NCBI GenBank assembly: GCA_002205125.1
Contig: NIOE01000003.1
Location: 310,001-374,000 of the forward strand
Length of the DNA stretch: 64,000 nt
Direction of reading: 5' to 3'
Origin: Roseateles noduli
Lineage (GTDB): Bacteria > Pseudomonadota > Gammaproteobacteria > Burkholderiales > Burkholderiaceae_C
The translations under genes and the position numbers were made by a program. This document shows, piece by piece, positions 1-7,875 of this stretch. Each line of letters starts with the position of its first letter. Within the stretch, counting starts at the first letter, position 1. A model generated the notes under the pieces. The model made no database searches and was not told where the DNA came from. It saw only the letters and a program-made list of their open reading frames with translations.

Positions 1-443
1 AACTCCGAGCGCGCGAAGTAGACGTCCAGGTACGCCAGGCCGGTCTGCAGGCGTACGTCGGTCTGCGAGGCACGTGCGACCGCGGCCTCGCGTTGTACTG
101 CGGCGTCTGCGACGGCTTGTCGAGCGGCGCGCTTGCTGGAGGACAGCCATTCCTGGGAGATTCCTACACGCTTCATAGTCATCGAATCCCGGCCGCTGAA
201 GCGGTCGCTGCCTGAAATGGGCAGGTTGTCGATGCCGGCGCGCAGCACGGGATCGGGCAATTGGGCGGCGGCGCGCGCGGTTTCGGCGGCGCTGGTGACG
301 CCGGCCCGGGCGGCCCGGGCGGCTTCCGACCGCTGGACCGCCAAGCTCATGGCCTGGTCAAGCGTGAGGGTGGCGCCCTGACTGAGCAGGGGCAGCAATG
401 CGGCAGCCAAGGCGGCGGCTCGCAGGTTGATTCTTGGGTTCAC
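1..443 (-). CDS. TolC-family outer membrane efflux protein, CusC-like (partial, 3' end beyond window)
   Basis: The first 147 codons are visible. The gene reads leftward out of the window, so the C-terminus is missing. I place the start at a GTG at 443, preceded by GGAG seven bases upstream. A hydrophobic signal peptide (LRAAALAAALLPLLSQGA) is followed by helical repeats typical of the periplasmic tunnel of outer membrane factors: LTLDQAMSLAVQRSE, an AETARAAAQLPDPVL stretch and LQTGLAYLDVYFARSE. LPDPVL is the usual ordered segment of CzcC/CusC proteins. Its place after a copper cluster suggests the outer membrane partner of a Cus-type HME-RND pump whose other subunits would lie left of this window. 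That last point is inference. It could equally belong to another RND metal pump. Confidence 0.8.
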   Translation of the reverse strand, partial: MNPRINLRAAALAAALLPLLSQGATLTLDQAMSLAVQRSEAARAARAGVTSAAETARAAAQLPDPVLRAGIDNLPISGSDRFSGRDSMTMKRVGISQEWLSSSKRAARQAVADAAVQREAAVARASQTDVRLQTGLAYLDVYFARSE

Positions 444-520
444 GAAAGCTCCGAAGACGAACGACAGCGATGCCGGGTGGCGGACATGCCGCACCGGCGC
501 CAGTCAATCGACGGAGCTGA

Positions 521-904
521 TCAGACTCGGAGTCTGAGCGTGGAAAGGAAGAGAGGATCGGGTGGCGGTCGATCCTCGGCCGGCGTCATTGCCGACGCCG
601 GCAGGCGGACGTCCTCGCCCAGGTCGACGCTCACCGCCAGGATCGACACCACCAGCGGCGGCGCGAGCGTCGGCAGCTTGATGGGCTCGAATGACTGCGG
701 CGTGCCGGACGAGTGCTCCGCGCACAGCGCCGGCTGGTCCATGTCCATGCCTTCGCACGGCATGCCGGACGTCACCATCTCGGCCATCGCCGTCATGTCC
801 CGCTCCTGCGGGCAGACGTAGTTGGCCAACGCGAGCTGCGAGAACAGCAGCGACAACGCCACGTAACACGTGACGGTCAGGCGATGGGCAAGGCGACGAA
901 GCAT
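521..904 (-). CDS. Small secreted cysteine/methionine-containing protein upstream of cusC-like gene
   Basis: This 127-residue protein has an N-terminal signal sequence (LTVTCYVALSLLFSQLALA) and a mature part with YVCPQERDM and MPCEGMDMDQPALCAEH, which cluster three Cys with Met, Asp and His. The start at 904 is chosen because the Arg-rich n-region begins there; an upstream ATG at 955 would put 17 residues before it. It lies 77 bp upstream of the cusC-like gene on the same strand, probably in one transcript. Small exported proteins of unknown role precede cusCBA in other Burkholderiales, so an accessory copper role is plausible. I recognise no named domain. Confidence 0.65.
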   Translation of the reverse strand: MLRRLAHRLTVTCYVALSLLFSQLALANYVCPQERDMTAMAEMVTSGMPCEGMDMDQPALCAEHSSGTPQSFEPIKLPTLAPPLVVSILAVSVDLGEDVRLPASAMTPAEDRPPPDPLFLSTLRLRV

Positions 905-1013
905 GATCGCGTAAGTGTAGTAGCAACCCTTGCATGGCCGCACGCAACCAACCATGGGGCTCCATCAGCTCAGCGTGCAGATGCCGCATGGACGGATCGT
1001 ACTCCCTTCCGTT

Positions 1014-1027
1014 CACGCTTAAGCGTG
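1014..1027. repeat. Perfect 14-bp palindrome CACGCTTAAGCGTG
   Basis: The palindrome lies in the 220-bp gap between the DUF305 gene (ends 1125) and the start of the small secreted-protein gene (904), both leftward. No T-run follows, so an intrinsic terminator is unlikely. It is 110 bp upstream of the 904 start and could be an operator. No regulator can be assigned. Confidence 0.35.
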
Positions 1028-1124
1028 CCCGGCCAACAGTTGCGCACGCCTGGACGTCTGCCCGTGGAGTGGCTGGAGCAGCTCATCTTGCTTGCCCTCG
1101 TCGGCCGGGCTTTCCCGACGTGGG

Positions 1125-1469
1125 TCACCGATGGTGTTGCTGCATCCAAGCATCGAGCTGCGCGATCTCCTTTGTCTGGTCGTCGATGATCTTCTGGGCC
1201 ATCGTCTTCAGGGGCGCAGATTTTCCCTGCTGGACTTGAACCTTCGCCATCTCAAGCGCTTGTTGATGATGCATCTTCATCATCATCGCGAAGTCCATGT
1301 CGGTATCACCGCTGAGCTTCATCCCTTGCATTGATCGCATGCCCGCGTCCATCGACTTCTTGAGTTGTTCCGAAGCGGGGTTCGACGACTGCGCAAAGGC
1401 GGCAGCGGCGCTCAAGGCGCCGGCGATCGCGATGAGTCCGAGCTTGCGAAAAACGTGGATTGAGTTCAT
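1125..1469 (-). CDS. DUF305 family periplasmic protein (CopM-like)
   Basis: This 114-residue protein has a signal peptide (LIAIAGALSAAAAFAQ). The DUF305 signature is MDFAMMMKMHHQQALEMA, a Met/His-rich helix, followed by APLKTMAQKIIDDQTKEI and a terminal HH pair. DUF305 proteins are ferritin-like small helical bundles, and CopM of cyanobacteria binds Cu(I)/Cu(II) in the periplasm. The Met/His pattern agrees with copper binding here. The length matches short single-domain members. The gene is divergent from the DUF4148 gene, with a 248-bp shared upstream region. GAGCGCCTCATG gives a modest ribosome site. A role in copper tolerance is inferred from family and neighbours. Confidence 0.85.
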   Translation of the reverse strand: MNSIHVFRKLGLIAIAGALSAAAAFAQSSNPASEQLKKSMDAGMRSMQGMKLSGDTDMDFAMMMKMHHQQALEMAKVQVQQGKSAPLKTMAQKIIDDQTKEIAQLDAWMQQHHR

Positions 1470-1717
1470 GAGGCGCTCCTGCGAGAAGGTTGAAGGACCA
1501 GCCCGATCACGACGTGAGGTGGCTGGCTCTCAAGGGCAAGAGGCAATCCCAATGCTAGGACGCGTGTCAGTCCATGACAGCTTCGTAATGGTCTCGACAG
1601 GCCTTTGTGGCCGCCAGATTTCTACAGTGCTCTCCATGGCGATCAATCTCGACGCCAAGGCCCCGAGCACCCCCTCGCCAAGGGGGTCGCTCGCGAGACA
1701 ACCTACAGGAGTTCATC

Positions 1718-2341
1718 ATGTCCCGAATCGTCACCCCCTTCGCATCGGCCGCCGCTGCAGCGCTCGTTGCGATGGCTACCCCGGCGCTCGCCGATAGTGG
1801 CTTCACGCAAAGCAACAGCGAAACGGGAGGTTCTTACCACCTCATGCCGTCGACCAAGACGCGGGCGGACGTCATTGCCGAGCTGCAACGGGCGCGAGCC
1901 GACGGCTCGTTGGCCAAGATCAACAGCGAAGCAGGCTACGCCCCGGAGTTTGAAACCGACGGTCGCCAAACCGTGCCCGCCAAGGCATCCAACGCCGCTG
2001 CGGTTGGCCAGAGGGCACCGCTGCAGTTCGACGCACCCGCTGCTGGAGGCGGCCGGACTCGCGCCGAGGTAATCGACGATCTGAAGCGCGCCCGGGAAGA
2101 TGGCTCGCTGGCCAAAATGAACAGCGAGAGCGGCTATGCCCCTGAGTTCGAACCGGCGCCGGCTCGCCGCGTCCCATCGAAGGAAGGTCTGTCGACGTCG
2201 GCGGCGCAAACGCAAAGCAGCGCATTGCAGTTCGAGGCGCCTGCAGCTGGAGGACGCAGTCGCGCAGAAGTCCTGGAAGAGTTGCGTGTGGCTCGTGAGA
2301 ACGGCACCCTTCGGCGCATGAACACCAACCGCGGCTACTGA
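1718..2341 (+). CDS. DUF4148 family secreted protein with three tandem repeats
   Basis: This 207-residue exported protein starts at ATG 1718, with AGGAG six bases upstream. A longer frame opens at 1607 but lacks a good ribosome site and would bury the signal peptide (FASAAAAALVAMATPALA). The mature part holds three copies of a DUF4148 unit, each with [ST]RA[DE]V followed by LxxAR-[AE][DN]G[ST]L and ending in N-x-x-x-GY. The units are separated by linkers that share LQF[DE]APAAGG. Most family members carry one unit, so the triplication is notable. DUF4148 is common in Burkholderiales and has no known biochemical function. It is convergent with the copper ATPase gene. Confidence 0.85.
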   Translation: MSRIVTPFASAAAAALVAMATPALADSGFTQSNSETGGSYHLMPSTKTRADVIAELQRARADGSLAKINSEAGYAPEFETDGRQTVPAKASNAAAVGQRAPLQFDAPAAGGGRTRAEVIDDLKRAREDGSLAKMNSESGYAPEFEPAPARRVPSKEGLSTSAAQTQSSALQFEAPAAGGRSRAEVLEELRVARENGTLRRMNTNRGY

Positions 2342-2437
2342 ACGGCAAGCGTCTTGCGCTGGGGTGTTGGCATTGGTGGCGACCGTCCCGAGGTTGGTCG
2401 CGCACCAGCTCGCTCAGGCTTGCAAGGCCGCGTACCT

Positions 2438-4858
2438 TCACTGATGTCGATCATCCTCCTGCGCTGGCGCGGCCTGTCGCAGGCGCAGGGAATTGAATAC
2501 CACGCTGACCGAAGACAAGCTCATGGCGAGCGCCGCGATCATCGGCGACAGAAGCCAGCCGGTGAAGGGATACAGGACACCTGCGGCCAAAGGAACGCCC
2601 AACGCGTTGTAGAAAAAGGCGAAACCCAGGTTCTGACGCATGTTGGTCACCGTCGCGTCTGAGATCTCTTTGGCCCGAGCGATGCCGCGCAGATCGCCCT
2701 TGACCAGCGTCAACTGCGCGCTGTTCATGGCCACGTCGGTGCCCGTACCCATGGCCACGCCCACATCGGCCTTTGCGAGCGCCGGAGCGTCGTTGATGCC
2801 GTCTCCCGCCATGCCCACGACGCGACCTTCATCTTGCAGACGCTGCACAAGCGCAAGCTTGTCCGCGGGCTGCACTTCGCCGTGCACCTCGTCGATTCCC
2901 AATTCGCGCGCGACTGCCTGCGCCGTTGTGAGGCCATCACCGGTTGCCATCACGACCCGCATACCTGCCGCATGCAATGAACGTAGCGCTTCGGGTGTGC
3001 TCTGCTTGATGGGATCAGAGACGGCCAGCAAACCCATCAGCACTTGGTTGCCGGCCAGGTACATCACGCTGCTGCCATGGGCCCGAAGCACTTCAGCAGA
3101 CTTGCGCAGCGGGCTCACATCAACACCGTCCTGTGCCATCAATGCCGTGTTGCCAAGCGACAAGCGTTGGTCAGCGACTTGGCCGCGCACCCCGATGCCA
3201 GTCGATGACTCGAAGTTCGTGGCGGCTACGAGCTCCAGCTTCTGAGCCCGCGCGGCTTGAACGATCGCTTGGGCCAGCGGGTGCTCGCTGCCCTGATCCA
3301 AGCTTGCGGCCAAGCGCAACACCTCGACCTGGGTTTGGCCCGGAGCCGCTATGACCTGCTCGAAGACCGGTCGACCTTCGGTCAACGTGCCGGTCTTGTC
3401 GACCACCATCGTGTCCACGCGTCGCAGATGTTCAATGGCAGAGGCGTCCCGGAACAAGATTCCTTGAGTGGCCGCTTTCCCCGTGGCCACCATGATGGAC
3501 ATCGGCGTGGCCAAGCCTAACGCGCACGGGCAGGCAATGATCAGAACACTGACCGCGTTGATCAAGCCGTACTGCCATCCTTGCTCTCCACCCAGCAGCC
3601 CCCAAGCGAAGAACGACAGCAGCGCCACTGCGATGACAGCCAGCACAAACCAGCCAGCGACCTGGTCTGCCATCCGCTGCATAGGTGCCCTGGAGCGCTG
3701 GGCCTGGGCGACCATCTGTACGATCTGAGAAAGCATCGTCTGGGACCCGACACGCTCCGATCGCATGATCAGCGCGCCTGACGTGTTGATGGTCGCGCCG
3801 ATCACTCGATCTCCAACTCGCTTGGTCACAGGTACAGGTTCTCCCGTCAGCATCGATTCATCGATCGCGCTTTGTCCCTCCTCGACGACGCCATCCACCG
3901 GCACCTTCTCGCCAGGTCGGATGCGCAGGCGATCCCCCACATGCACCTGGGTCAGCGGTACATCCGCCTCACTGCCATCTGAATCGATTCGTCTGGCGGT
4001 TTTGGGAGCGAGGCCGAGCAGCGACTTGATCGCCGCGGAGGTCTGCGAGCGGGCGCGCAGTTCCAGCATCTGGCCGAGCAGAGTCAGCGAAATGATCACC
4101 GCCGCGGCCTCGAAATACACGCCAATGCGGCCATGAGCCATGAAGCTCGATGGGAATACGTGGGGCACCATCGTGGCGACGATGCTGTAGGCAAAGGCGG
4201 CTCCGATCCCCAGGCCTATCAAGGTCCACATGTTGGGGCTGCGCAGCTTCACCGACTGCACGCACCGCACCAAGAACGGCCAACCCGCCCAAAGAACGAT
4301 TGGCAACGACAGCACAAGTTCCACCCAGCTCTGCCTGGTCGGTGAGAGCCACCCCACTCGATGACCGGCCATGGCCAGGACCGTCACGGTCGCGGTCAGC
4401 GGCAAGGTCCACCAAAAGCGTCGCGCGAAGTCGCGAAGTTCAGGGTTGTCATCGTCTTGAGCGGCCTCAGGAATGAGGGGCTCCAAGGTCATGCCGCACT
4501 TCGGGCAGCTACCCGGGTGATCTTGCCGGACCTCCGGATGCATGGGGCAGGTGTAGATCATCGACGCCTGTGCGGGCAAGCTTGGAGCTGAGGCCTGCGC
4601 CGGCGGCTCAGAGTCAGATGAAGCGAGATTGGAGCAGCAGTGTTCCGATCCCTGATACGTTCCTGCGGGTGCAAGGTTCTGGCCGTTGTCGCCTGCTGTC
4701 TGGATCAGCTGCATGCCGCACCTCGGGCAGCGCCCGGGACCATCTTGATGGATATCGGGGTGCATGGGGCAGGTGAACTGAGGCACGGCTGAGGCGCCAC
4801 TTGGCGCGGTCTGCGCGTGACGGTGACCCGAAGCTTGATCGCTGGCGTCTTCGCTCAT
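2438..4858 (-). CDS. copA: Cu(I)-exporting P1B-1-type ATPase with two N-terminal CPMHP metal-binding domains
   Basis: This 806-residue ATPase pumps Cu(I) from cytoplasm to periplasm. Instead of ferredoxin-like HMA domains, the N-terminus holds two copies of the short CPMHP...CP[RK]CGM domain (residues 30-49 and 104-123) and a lone ECC-type cysteine pair (74-75). Then follow eight predicted membrane segments, the actuator TGE (338-340), the P1B-1 ion-binding CPC (443-445) in [12 protein letters not shown], the phosphorylation loop DKTGT (487-491) and the SEHPLA motif (HP 526-527). A YN pair and MSxSS lie in the last segments, as expected for copper specificity. I chose ATG 4858; an in-frame ATG at 4900 is possible. 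It lies downstream of the HMA chaperone gene. Confidence 0.93.
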   Translation of the reverse strand: MSEDASDQASGHRHAQTAPSGASAVPQFTCPMHPDIHQDGPGRCPRCGMQLIQTAGDNGQNLAPAGTYQGSEHCCSNLASSDSEPPAQASAPSLPAQASMIYTCPMHPEVRQDHPGSCPKCGMTLEPLIPEAAQDDDNPELRDFARRFWWTLPLTATVTVLAMAGHRVGWLSPTRQSWVELVLSLPIVLWAGWPFLVRCVQSVKLRSPNMWTLIGLGIGAAFAYSIVATMVPHVFPSSFMAHGRIGVYFEAAAVIISLTLLGQMLELRARSQTSAAIKSLLGLAPKTARRIDSDGSEADVPLTQVHVGDRLRIRPGEKVPVDGVVEEGQSAIDESMLTGEPVPVTKRVGDRVIGATINTSGALIMRSERVGSQTMLSQIVQMVAQAQRSRAPMQRMADQVAGWFVLAVIAVALLSFFAWGLLGGEQGWQYGLINAVSVLIIACPCALGLATPMSIMVATGKAATQGILFRDASAIEHLRRVDTMVVDKTGTLTEGRPVFEQVIAAPGQTQVEVLRLAASLDQGSEHPLAQAIVQAARAQKLELVAATNFESSTGIGVRGQVADQRLSLGNTALMAQDGVDVSPLRKSAEVLRAHGSSVMYLAGNQVLMGLLAVSDPIKQSTPEALRSLHAAGMRVVMATGDGLTTAQAVARELGIDEVHGEVQPADKLALVQRLQDEGRVVGMAGDGINDAPALAKADVGVAMGTGTDVAMNSAQLTLVKGDLRGIARAKEISDATVTNMRQNLGFAFFYNALGVPLAAGVLYPFTGWLLSPMIAALAMSLSSVSVVFNSLRLRQAAPAQEDDRHQ

Positions 4859-4970
4859 TTTTCTGCTTCCGCTTGTTGGGACATGACGGTGTGGATGCAT
4901 CGCGCCACAGCCTTACAGGCAGGCGACGGCCTCGCGCAACCTCTGGCTCGCACTACCAATGGCAATGCGG

Positions 4971-5234
4971 CTATCGGCAACCGCCGCAGCAGCTGATGCC
5001 GTTGCCCTCGGCGCCGGCCCTCAACGTGACTTGTGTCTGCACACTGGGGGTGTATCCCGCCTGAGCGATGGCCGCGCTGAGCTCCTCCGGCGCCGACCCG
5101 GTCGAGTCGACTCGCACGCGCTTGGAAGCCAGGTCCACGTCCACCTGCGCCTGGGGATCCACCTCCCTGATTGCCTTGCTGATCTTGCTGACGCAACTGC
5201 GGCAGCTCATGTCGGGGACTTCAAACTCAAGCAT
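4971..5234 (-). CDS. copZ: Heavy-metal-associated (HMA) domain copper chaperone, CopZ-like
   Basis: This 87-residue protein is a single ferredoxin-like HMA domain. The metal site is MSCRSC (Cys11 and Cys14), a variant of the usual MxCxxC. The C-terminus adds an extra CCGGC cluster (residues 82-86) that could form a second thiolate site. The expected role is delivery of Cu(I) to the ATPase encoded just downstream on the same strand (112-bp gap). That ATPase lacks HMA domains of its own, so the chaperone may dock directly on it; this is inference. A MerR-type promoter candidate lies upstream at about 5276-5306. The copZ assignment rests on fold and context. Confidence 0.85.
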   Translation of the reverse strand: MLEFEVPDMSCRSCVSKISKAIREVDPQAQVDVDLASKRVRVDSTGSAPEELSAAIAQAGYTPSVQTQVTLRAGAEGNGISCCGGCR

Positions 5235-5252
5235 GGGCTACTCCCTATCAGA

Positions 5253-5266
5253 CCGGAACGTTCCGG
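5253..5266. repeat. Perfect palindrome CCGGAACGTTCCGG in copZ leader
   Basis: A 14-bp perfect palindrome lies between the candidate -10 and the copZ ATG. It could be an operator or a leader hairpin. No regulator is assigned. Confidence 0.35.
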
Positions 5267-5275
5267 CAAGTGCCA

Positions 5276-5306
5276 CTTTGAAGCCTCCTATCGTGGGAAG
5301 GTCCAG
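5276..5306 (-). promoter_or_regulatory. Candidate CueR/MerR-type promoter of copZ
   Basis: Read on the minus strand, a -35 CTGGAC and a -10 TCAAAG are separated by 19 bp, the long spacer that MerR-family activators correct. The spacer carries an imperfect dyad, ACCTTCC...GGAGGCT, close to the ACCTTCC/GGAAGGT arms of CueR sites. No cueR gene is in the window, so the activator would act from elsewhere. The right arm is degenerate, so this is tentative. Confidence 0.35.
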
Positions 5307-5460
5307 CACTTTCTGGTAGTCCCTACCCAGAACTTGCGCATTCCCGGGTTCGTTCGAGAACGTTCAGAGTTCCTCGCAACAGACACGGTATGGGCGCTAC
5401 CGATGGCGCCCTGCCCAGGAGCGCGGTCCCTCTGGCCCGTGCTCTGACCGATGCGCCGGC

Positions 5461-5802
5461 CTATGCGCTGGCCGTTTCAGCCATGCGACGGCACTCGTCG
5501 GCGCAACGCCGACACGCCCGCGCGCAGGCCGCGCAATGGTCCATCTCGTGCTGCCCACATTCCTTTGCGCATGCTTCGCAGATGTCCGCGCAAAGCTTGC
5601 AGATCGAGCCGGCGTGCTCGCTGTTGCGAGCCATCGCGGCCGACGCGAGCTGGCAGATCGCGGCGCAGTCAATGTCGAGCGCGATGCAGCGTGACATCGC
5701 GTTCACGTCCGTCTCTTGGAGACAGGCGCTGGCGCAGTGATTGCACGCAGCCGCGCAGTCGTCGCACGCGTCGATGCACGAGTCGAATTCCTGATGAGCC
5801 AT
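5461..5802 (-). CDS. Four-helix bundle copper-storage protein (Csp / DUF326-like)
   Basis: This 113-residue protein has 19 cysteines spaced every three to four residues along predicted helices, for example CIDACDDCAAACNHCASAC near the N-terminus and CAACARACRRCADEC near the C-terminus. This is the pattern of Csp proteins, which store many Cu(I) ions inside a cysteine-lined four-helix bundle. No signal peptide is visible, so it resembles cytosolic Csp3 rather than exported Csp1. The ATG at 5802 is preceded by GGAG nine bases upstream; an ATG five codons earlier is less well placed. It sits between copper genes on the same strand. It probably buffers cytosolic copper. Confidence 0.85.
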   Translation of the reverse strand: MAHQEFDSCIDACDDCAAACNHCASACLQETDVNAMSRCIALDIDCAAICQLASAAMARNSEHAGSICKLCADICEACAKECGQHEMDHCAACARACRRCADECRRMAETASA

Positions 5803-6032
5803 GATCTTTCGCTCCATATGTTCGCCGGCGATTCGGCCATTTCAGCGAGCAAATCACGCACCCGGCGAAGCGCGGTTGAGTTCCACCGGACAGCTCGGAA
5901 TCAAGCTGAAAAATGCGCACACCCCTGCCTGCCTGCCTCATCGGGGCAAGTCAGGCAAAGGTGTTTGCAAGAAGTGCTGTCGCAGTGACGTGATCTACAT
6001 CGTGGTTTGTTGCGCAGCGCCGCCGGGGTGGC

Positions 6033-6416
6033 TCAAGGGACCTTTCGTAGCGTCGCGCGCGCCGTCACAGCTGCCTTGGACTTGTTGGACCACATCCAGC
6101 AGTAGTGCTGATCGCTGGGAACGTCGAGTAAACCTTCGGACTTGCTCGCCGTATCCTGTTTGGCGGGAAAGCGCACCTCTTTTCCCTCGTGGTAGTGCAC
6201 GTTGAAGTTCAACGGCGCGTCGGCGTCGAACCGCCACTGGACTTTCTCCCCTTGACGCAACTGAGTGCACCACTCGGCAAACTTGCCCGGGGCGATCTGC
6301 CACTCGCCATGCGCCGTTGCGTCTGCCTGCCACGGCACGTCAACAGGGTCTGCACGCGCTGACGTGGCCAGGGCCGAGATCACGACGACGGCAAGGACGG
6401 CCCAGCGCGGCCTCAC
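6033..6416 (-). CDS. Periplasmic protein of unknown family in the copper operon
   Basis: This 127-residue protein has a clear signal peptide (AVLAVVVISALATSARA). The mature part contains NFNVHYHEGKEVRF and DQHYCWMWSNKSKAAVTA. The His, Cys and Met residues within beta-strand-like segments suggest a small cupredoxin-like or metal-binding beta fold, but I cannot name the family. The start codon overlaps the stop of the upstream cusF-like gene by four bases (ATGA), so the two are translationally coupled and probably act together in the periplasm. The 215-bp gap to the next gene (csp) may hold a separate promoter. Confidence 0.7.
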   Translation of the reverse strand: MRPRWAVLAVVVISALATSARADPVDVPWQADATAHGEWQIAPGKFAEWCTQLRQGEKVQWRFDADAPLNFNVHYHEGKEVRFPAKQDTASKSEGLLDVPSDQHYCWMWSNKSKAAVTARATLRKVP

Positions 6417-6772
6417 TTGGCGGCCTCGATGCGCGTGACGACCAGAGCGCCCGCGCGCTTCTCGGCGGCGAAGCGCACCTTGTCGCCCACCTTCAATTTC
6501 TCCAGCGCGGATGCGTCCTCGACCTGGAACACCATGGTCATGGGCGGCATCTCAAGGTTCTTGATCTCGCCGTGCTTGAGGGTGATCTTTTTGTTGGCAG
6601 CGTCGACGCGCCGGACCTCGCCGTCGGTCATGGCCGATGCGTCGGCCGTCGAGGCCTGCGCCGAGGCGGACAGGGGCGGCTGTTGCAGGGCTTGGTCTCC
6701 TGCTGCGTGGGCCCAGCTGGCGGCCATCAGTGCCAGCGCGGTCAGGGTGCAGCGCACAGAGTTGGACTTCAT
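6413..6772 (-). CDS. cusF: CusF-like periplasmic copper-binding protein (copy 1)
   Basis: This 119-residue exported protein has a signal peptide ending WAHAAG. The CusF beta-barrel signature runs GEVRRVDAANKKITLKHG then LEMPPMTMVFQV, with the MPxMTM methionines and the upstream His that bind Cu(I)/Ag(I), and ends KVGDKVRFAAE. CusF carries periplasmic copper to the CusCBA pump. The start at 6772 has AGGAG five bases upstream and is preferred to an ATG six codons earlier. It is coupled by ATGA overlap to the next gene and follows the DUF411 gene by 14 bp. A second copy lies at 12065-12397. Confidence 0.9.
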   Translation of the reverse strand: MKSNSVRCTLTALALMAASWAHAAGDQALQQPPLSASAQASTADASAMTDGEVRRVDAANKKITLKHGEIKNLEMPPMTMVFQVEDASALEKLKVGDKVRFAAEKRAGALVVTRIEAAK

Positions 6773-6786
6773 GAGAGCTCCTTTGG

Positions 6787-7269
6787 TCAACGGTGATAGG
6801 ACTGGAAAACGCGGGTGGTGCCGTCCTTGAGAACGAGCAATACGTCGTAGGGCTGTGTCTGGTTGTCAAAATCCGGGCCATCCATGCCGGGGCTGCCCAG
6901 CGGCATGCCGGGCACGGCCAGCCCGACTGCGGCGGGACGCTCCTTGAGCAGCCGCTTGATCTCTCTGGCCGGTACGTGCCCTTCGATCGCGTAACCATCG
7001 ATGCGGGCGGTGTGACAAGAGCCGAGTGCCAAGGGGATGCCAACGGACTTGCGCACGTCGGTGTTGCCAGTGTTGTGGACCGCGCCGACGTTCAGTCCTT
7101 GTGCCTGCAGATGTGAGAGCCAGGCTTTGCAGCAGCCGCACTCGGGCGACTTCCAGACTTCCAAGGACACGGCAGCCGGCGACGTCCGGGCGATGGCAGA
7201 GCCAGCCGCTGCAAGCGTCAGGCCCAGACCGGCCCAGACGACGTCTCGCCGGTTCACGAAATTGGTCAT
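6787..7269 (-). CDS. DUF411 family periplasmic metal-binding protein
   Basis: This 160-residue protein is in the same transcript as the cupredoxin gene, seven bases downstream of it. An N-terminal NRRDVV sequence followed by a hydrophobic stretch (WAGLGLTLAAAGSAIA) looks like a signal peptide, possibly Tat. The DUF411 hallmark VWKSPECGCCKAW (Cys44, Cys46, Cys47) is followed by GSCHTARIDGYAIEGHVP and AVPGMPLGSPGMD. DUF411 has a thioredoxin-like layout and is regularly found with copper genes. The clustered Cys residues could bind Cu(I) or act in thiol exchange. The exact reaction is unknown. Confidence 0.88.
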   Translation of the reverse strand: MTNFVNRRDVVWAGLGLTLAAAGSAIARTSPAAVSLEVWKSPECGCCKAWLSHLQAQGLNVGAVHNTGNTDVRKSVGIPLALGSCHTARIDGYAIEGHVPAREIKRLLKERPAAVGLAVPGMPLGSPGMDGPDFDNQTQPYDVLLVLKDGTTRVFQSYHR

Positions 7270-7276
7270 GGCTCCG

Positions 7277-7822
7277 TCAGTGCGCGTGATCGGCGTGTCC
7301 GTCCGCCTTGGACCCGGGCTTGGTAGAGGCCGCCTTGGAGCCCGACTTCGCGACCGTGACCGCGCCCTTCATGCCCGCGTCGTAGTGACCGGGCTGCAGA
7401 CATGCAAAGTCGACCTTGCCAGCCTTCGTGAACTGCCAGATCACCTCACCGGTTTTCCCGCCAGCCAAGGTGATCATCTGGGGATCTTCATGCTCCATCT
7501 CCGGGTTCTTGAGCATGACCTGGTAGTGTTCCTTGAGCTCCTGCTCGGTGCCCAGCACGAATTCGTGTTTGACCTGACCGGAGTTTTTGACCTTGAAGCG
7601 GATCGTCTCGCCTTGCTTGACGTCAATGCTGGCAGGCGTGAAGCGCATGTTGTCGGTCATGTCCACGTTGACGGTGCGCGTGACCTGTTGTGCCTTGCCG
7701 GGCTTGCCGATGGCACTGTCTTCATCGCCATGCGCGTGTGTGCCGGCGTGGTTGCCAGAGGCAAATGCCGCGCTGGTGGCAATGGCGACGAGAGTCGCCA
7801 CGAATGTGTGTTTGATTTTCAT
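7277..7822 (-). CDS. Cupredoxin-domain periplasmic copper protein (CopI-like)
   Basis: This 181-residue protein has a signal peptide ending AAFASG. A His-rich segment (HAGTHAHGDED) precedes a single cupredoxin domain. Candidate type-1 copper ligands are His86 (VKHEF), Cys141, His146 and Met151 in FACLQPGHYDAGM, the usual C-x4-H-x4-M spacing. The C-terminus is again His-rich (HADHAH). Such proteins accompany multicopper oxidases in proteobacterial copper operons and are thought to shuttle electrons or bind periplasmic copper. It is 53 bp downstream of the oxidase gene and on the same strand. The copI name is plausible but not certain. Confidence 0.88.
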   Translation of the reverse strand: MKIKHTFVATLVAIATSAAFASGNHAGTHAHGDEDSAIGKPGKAQQVTRTVNVDMTDNMRFTPASIDVKQGETIRFKVKNSGQVKHEFVLGTEQELKEHYQVMLKNPEMEHEDPQMITLAGGKTGEVIWQFTKAGKVDFACLQPGHYDAGMKGAVTVAKSGSKAASTKPGSKADGHADHAH

Positions 7823-7875
7823 GATGCTTCCTTCTAGAACGCTTTTTGCTTGGGGGTTGAGGGTGAGATTGGCAG

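Noticed and set aside
5311-5332. Imperfect dyad TTCTGG...CCAGAA upstream of copZ
   Set aside because: The arms are only six bases with a ten-base spacer and lie upstream of the -35 of the better promoter candidate. Such repeats are frequent by chance.
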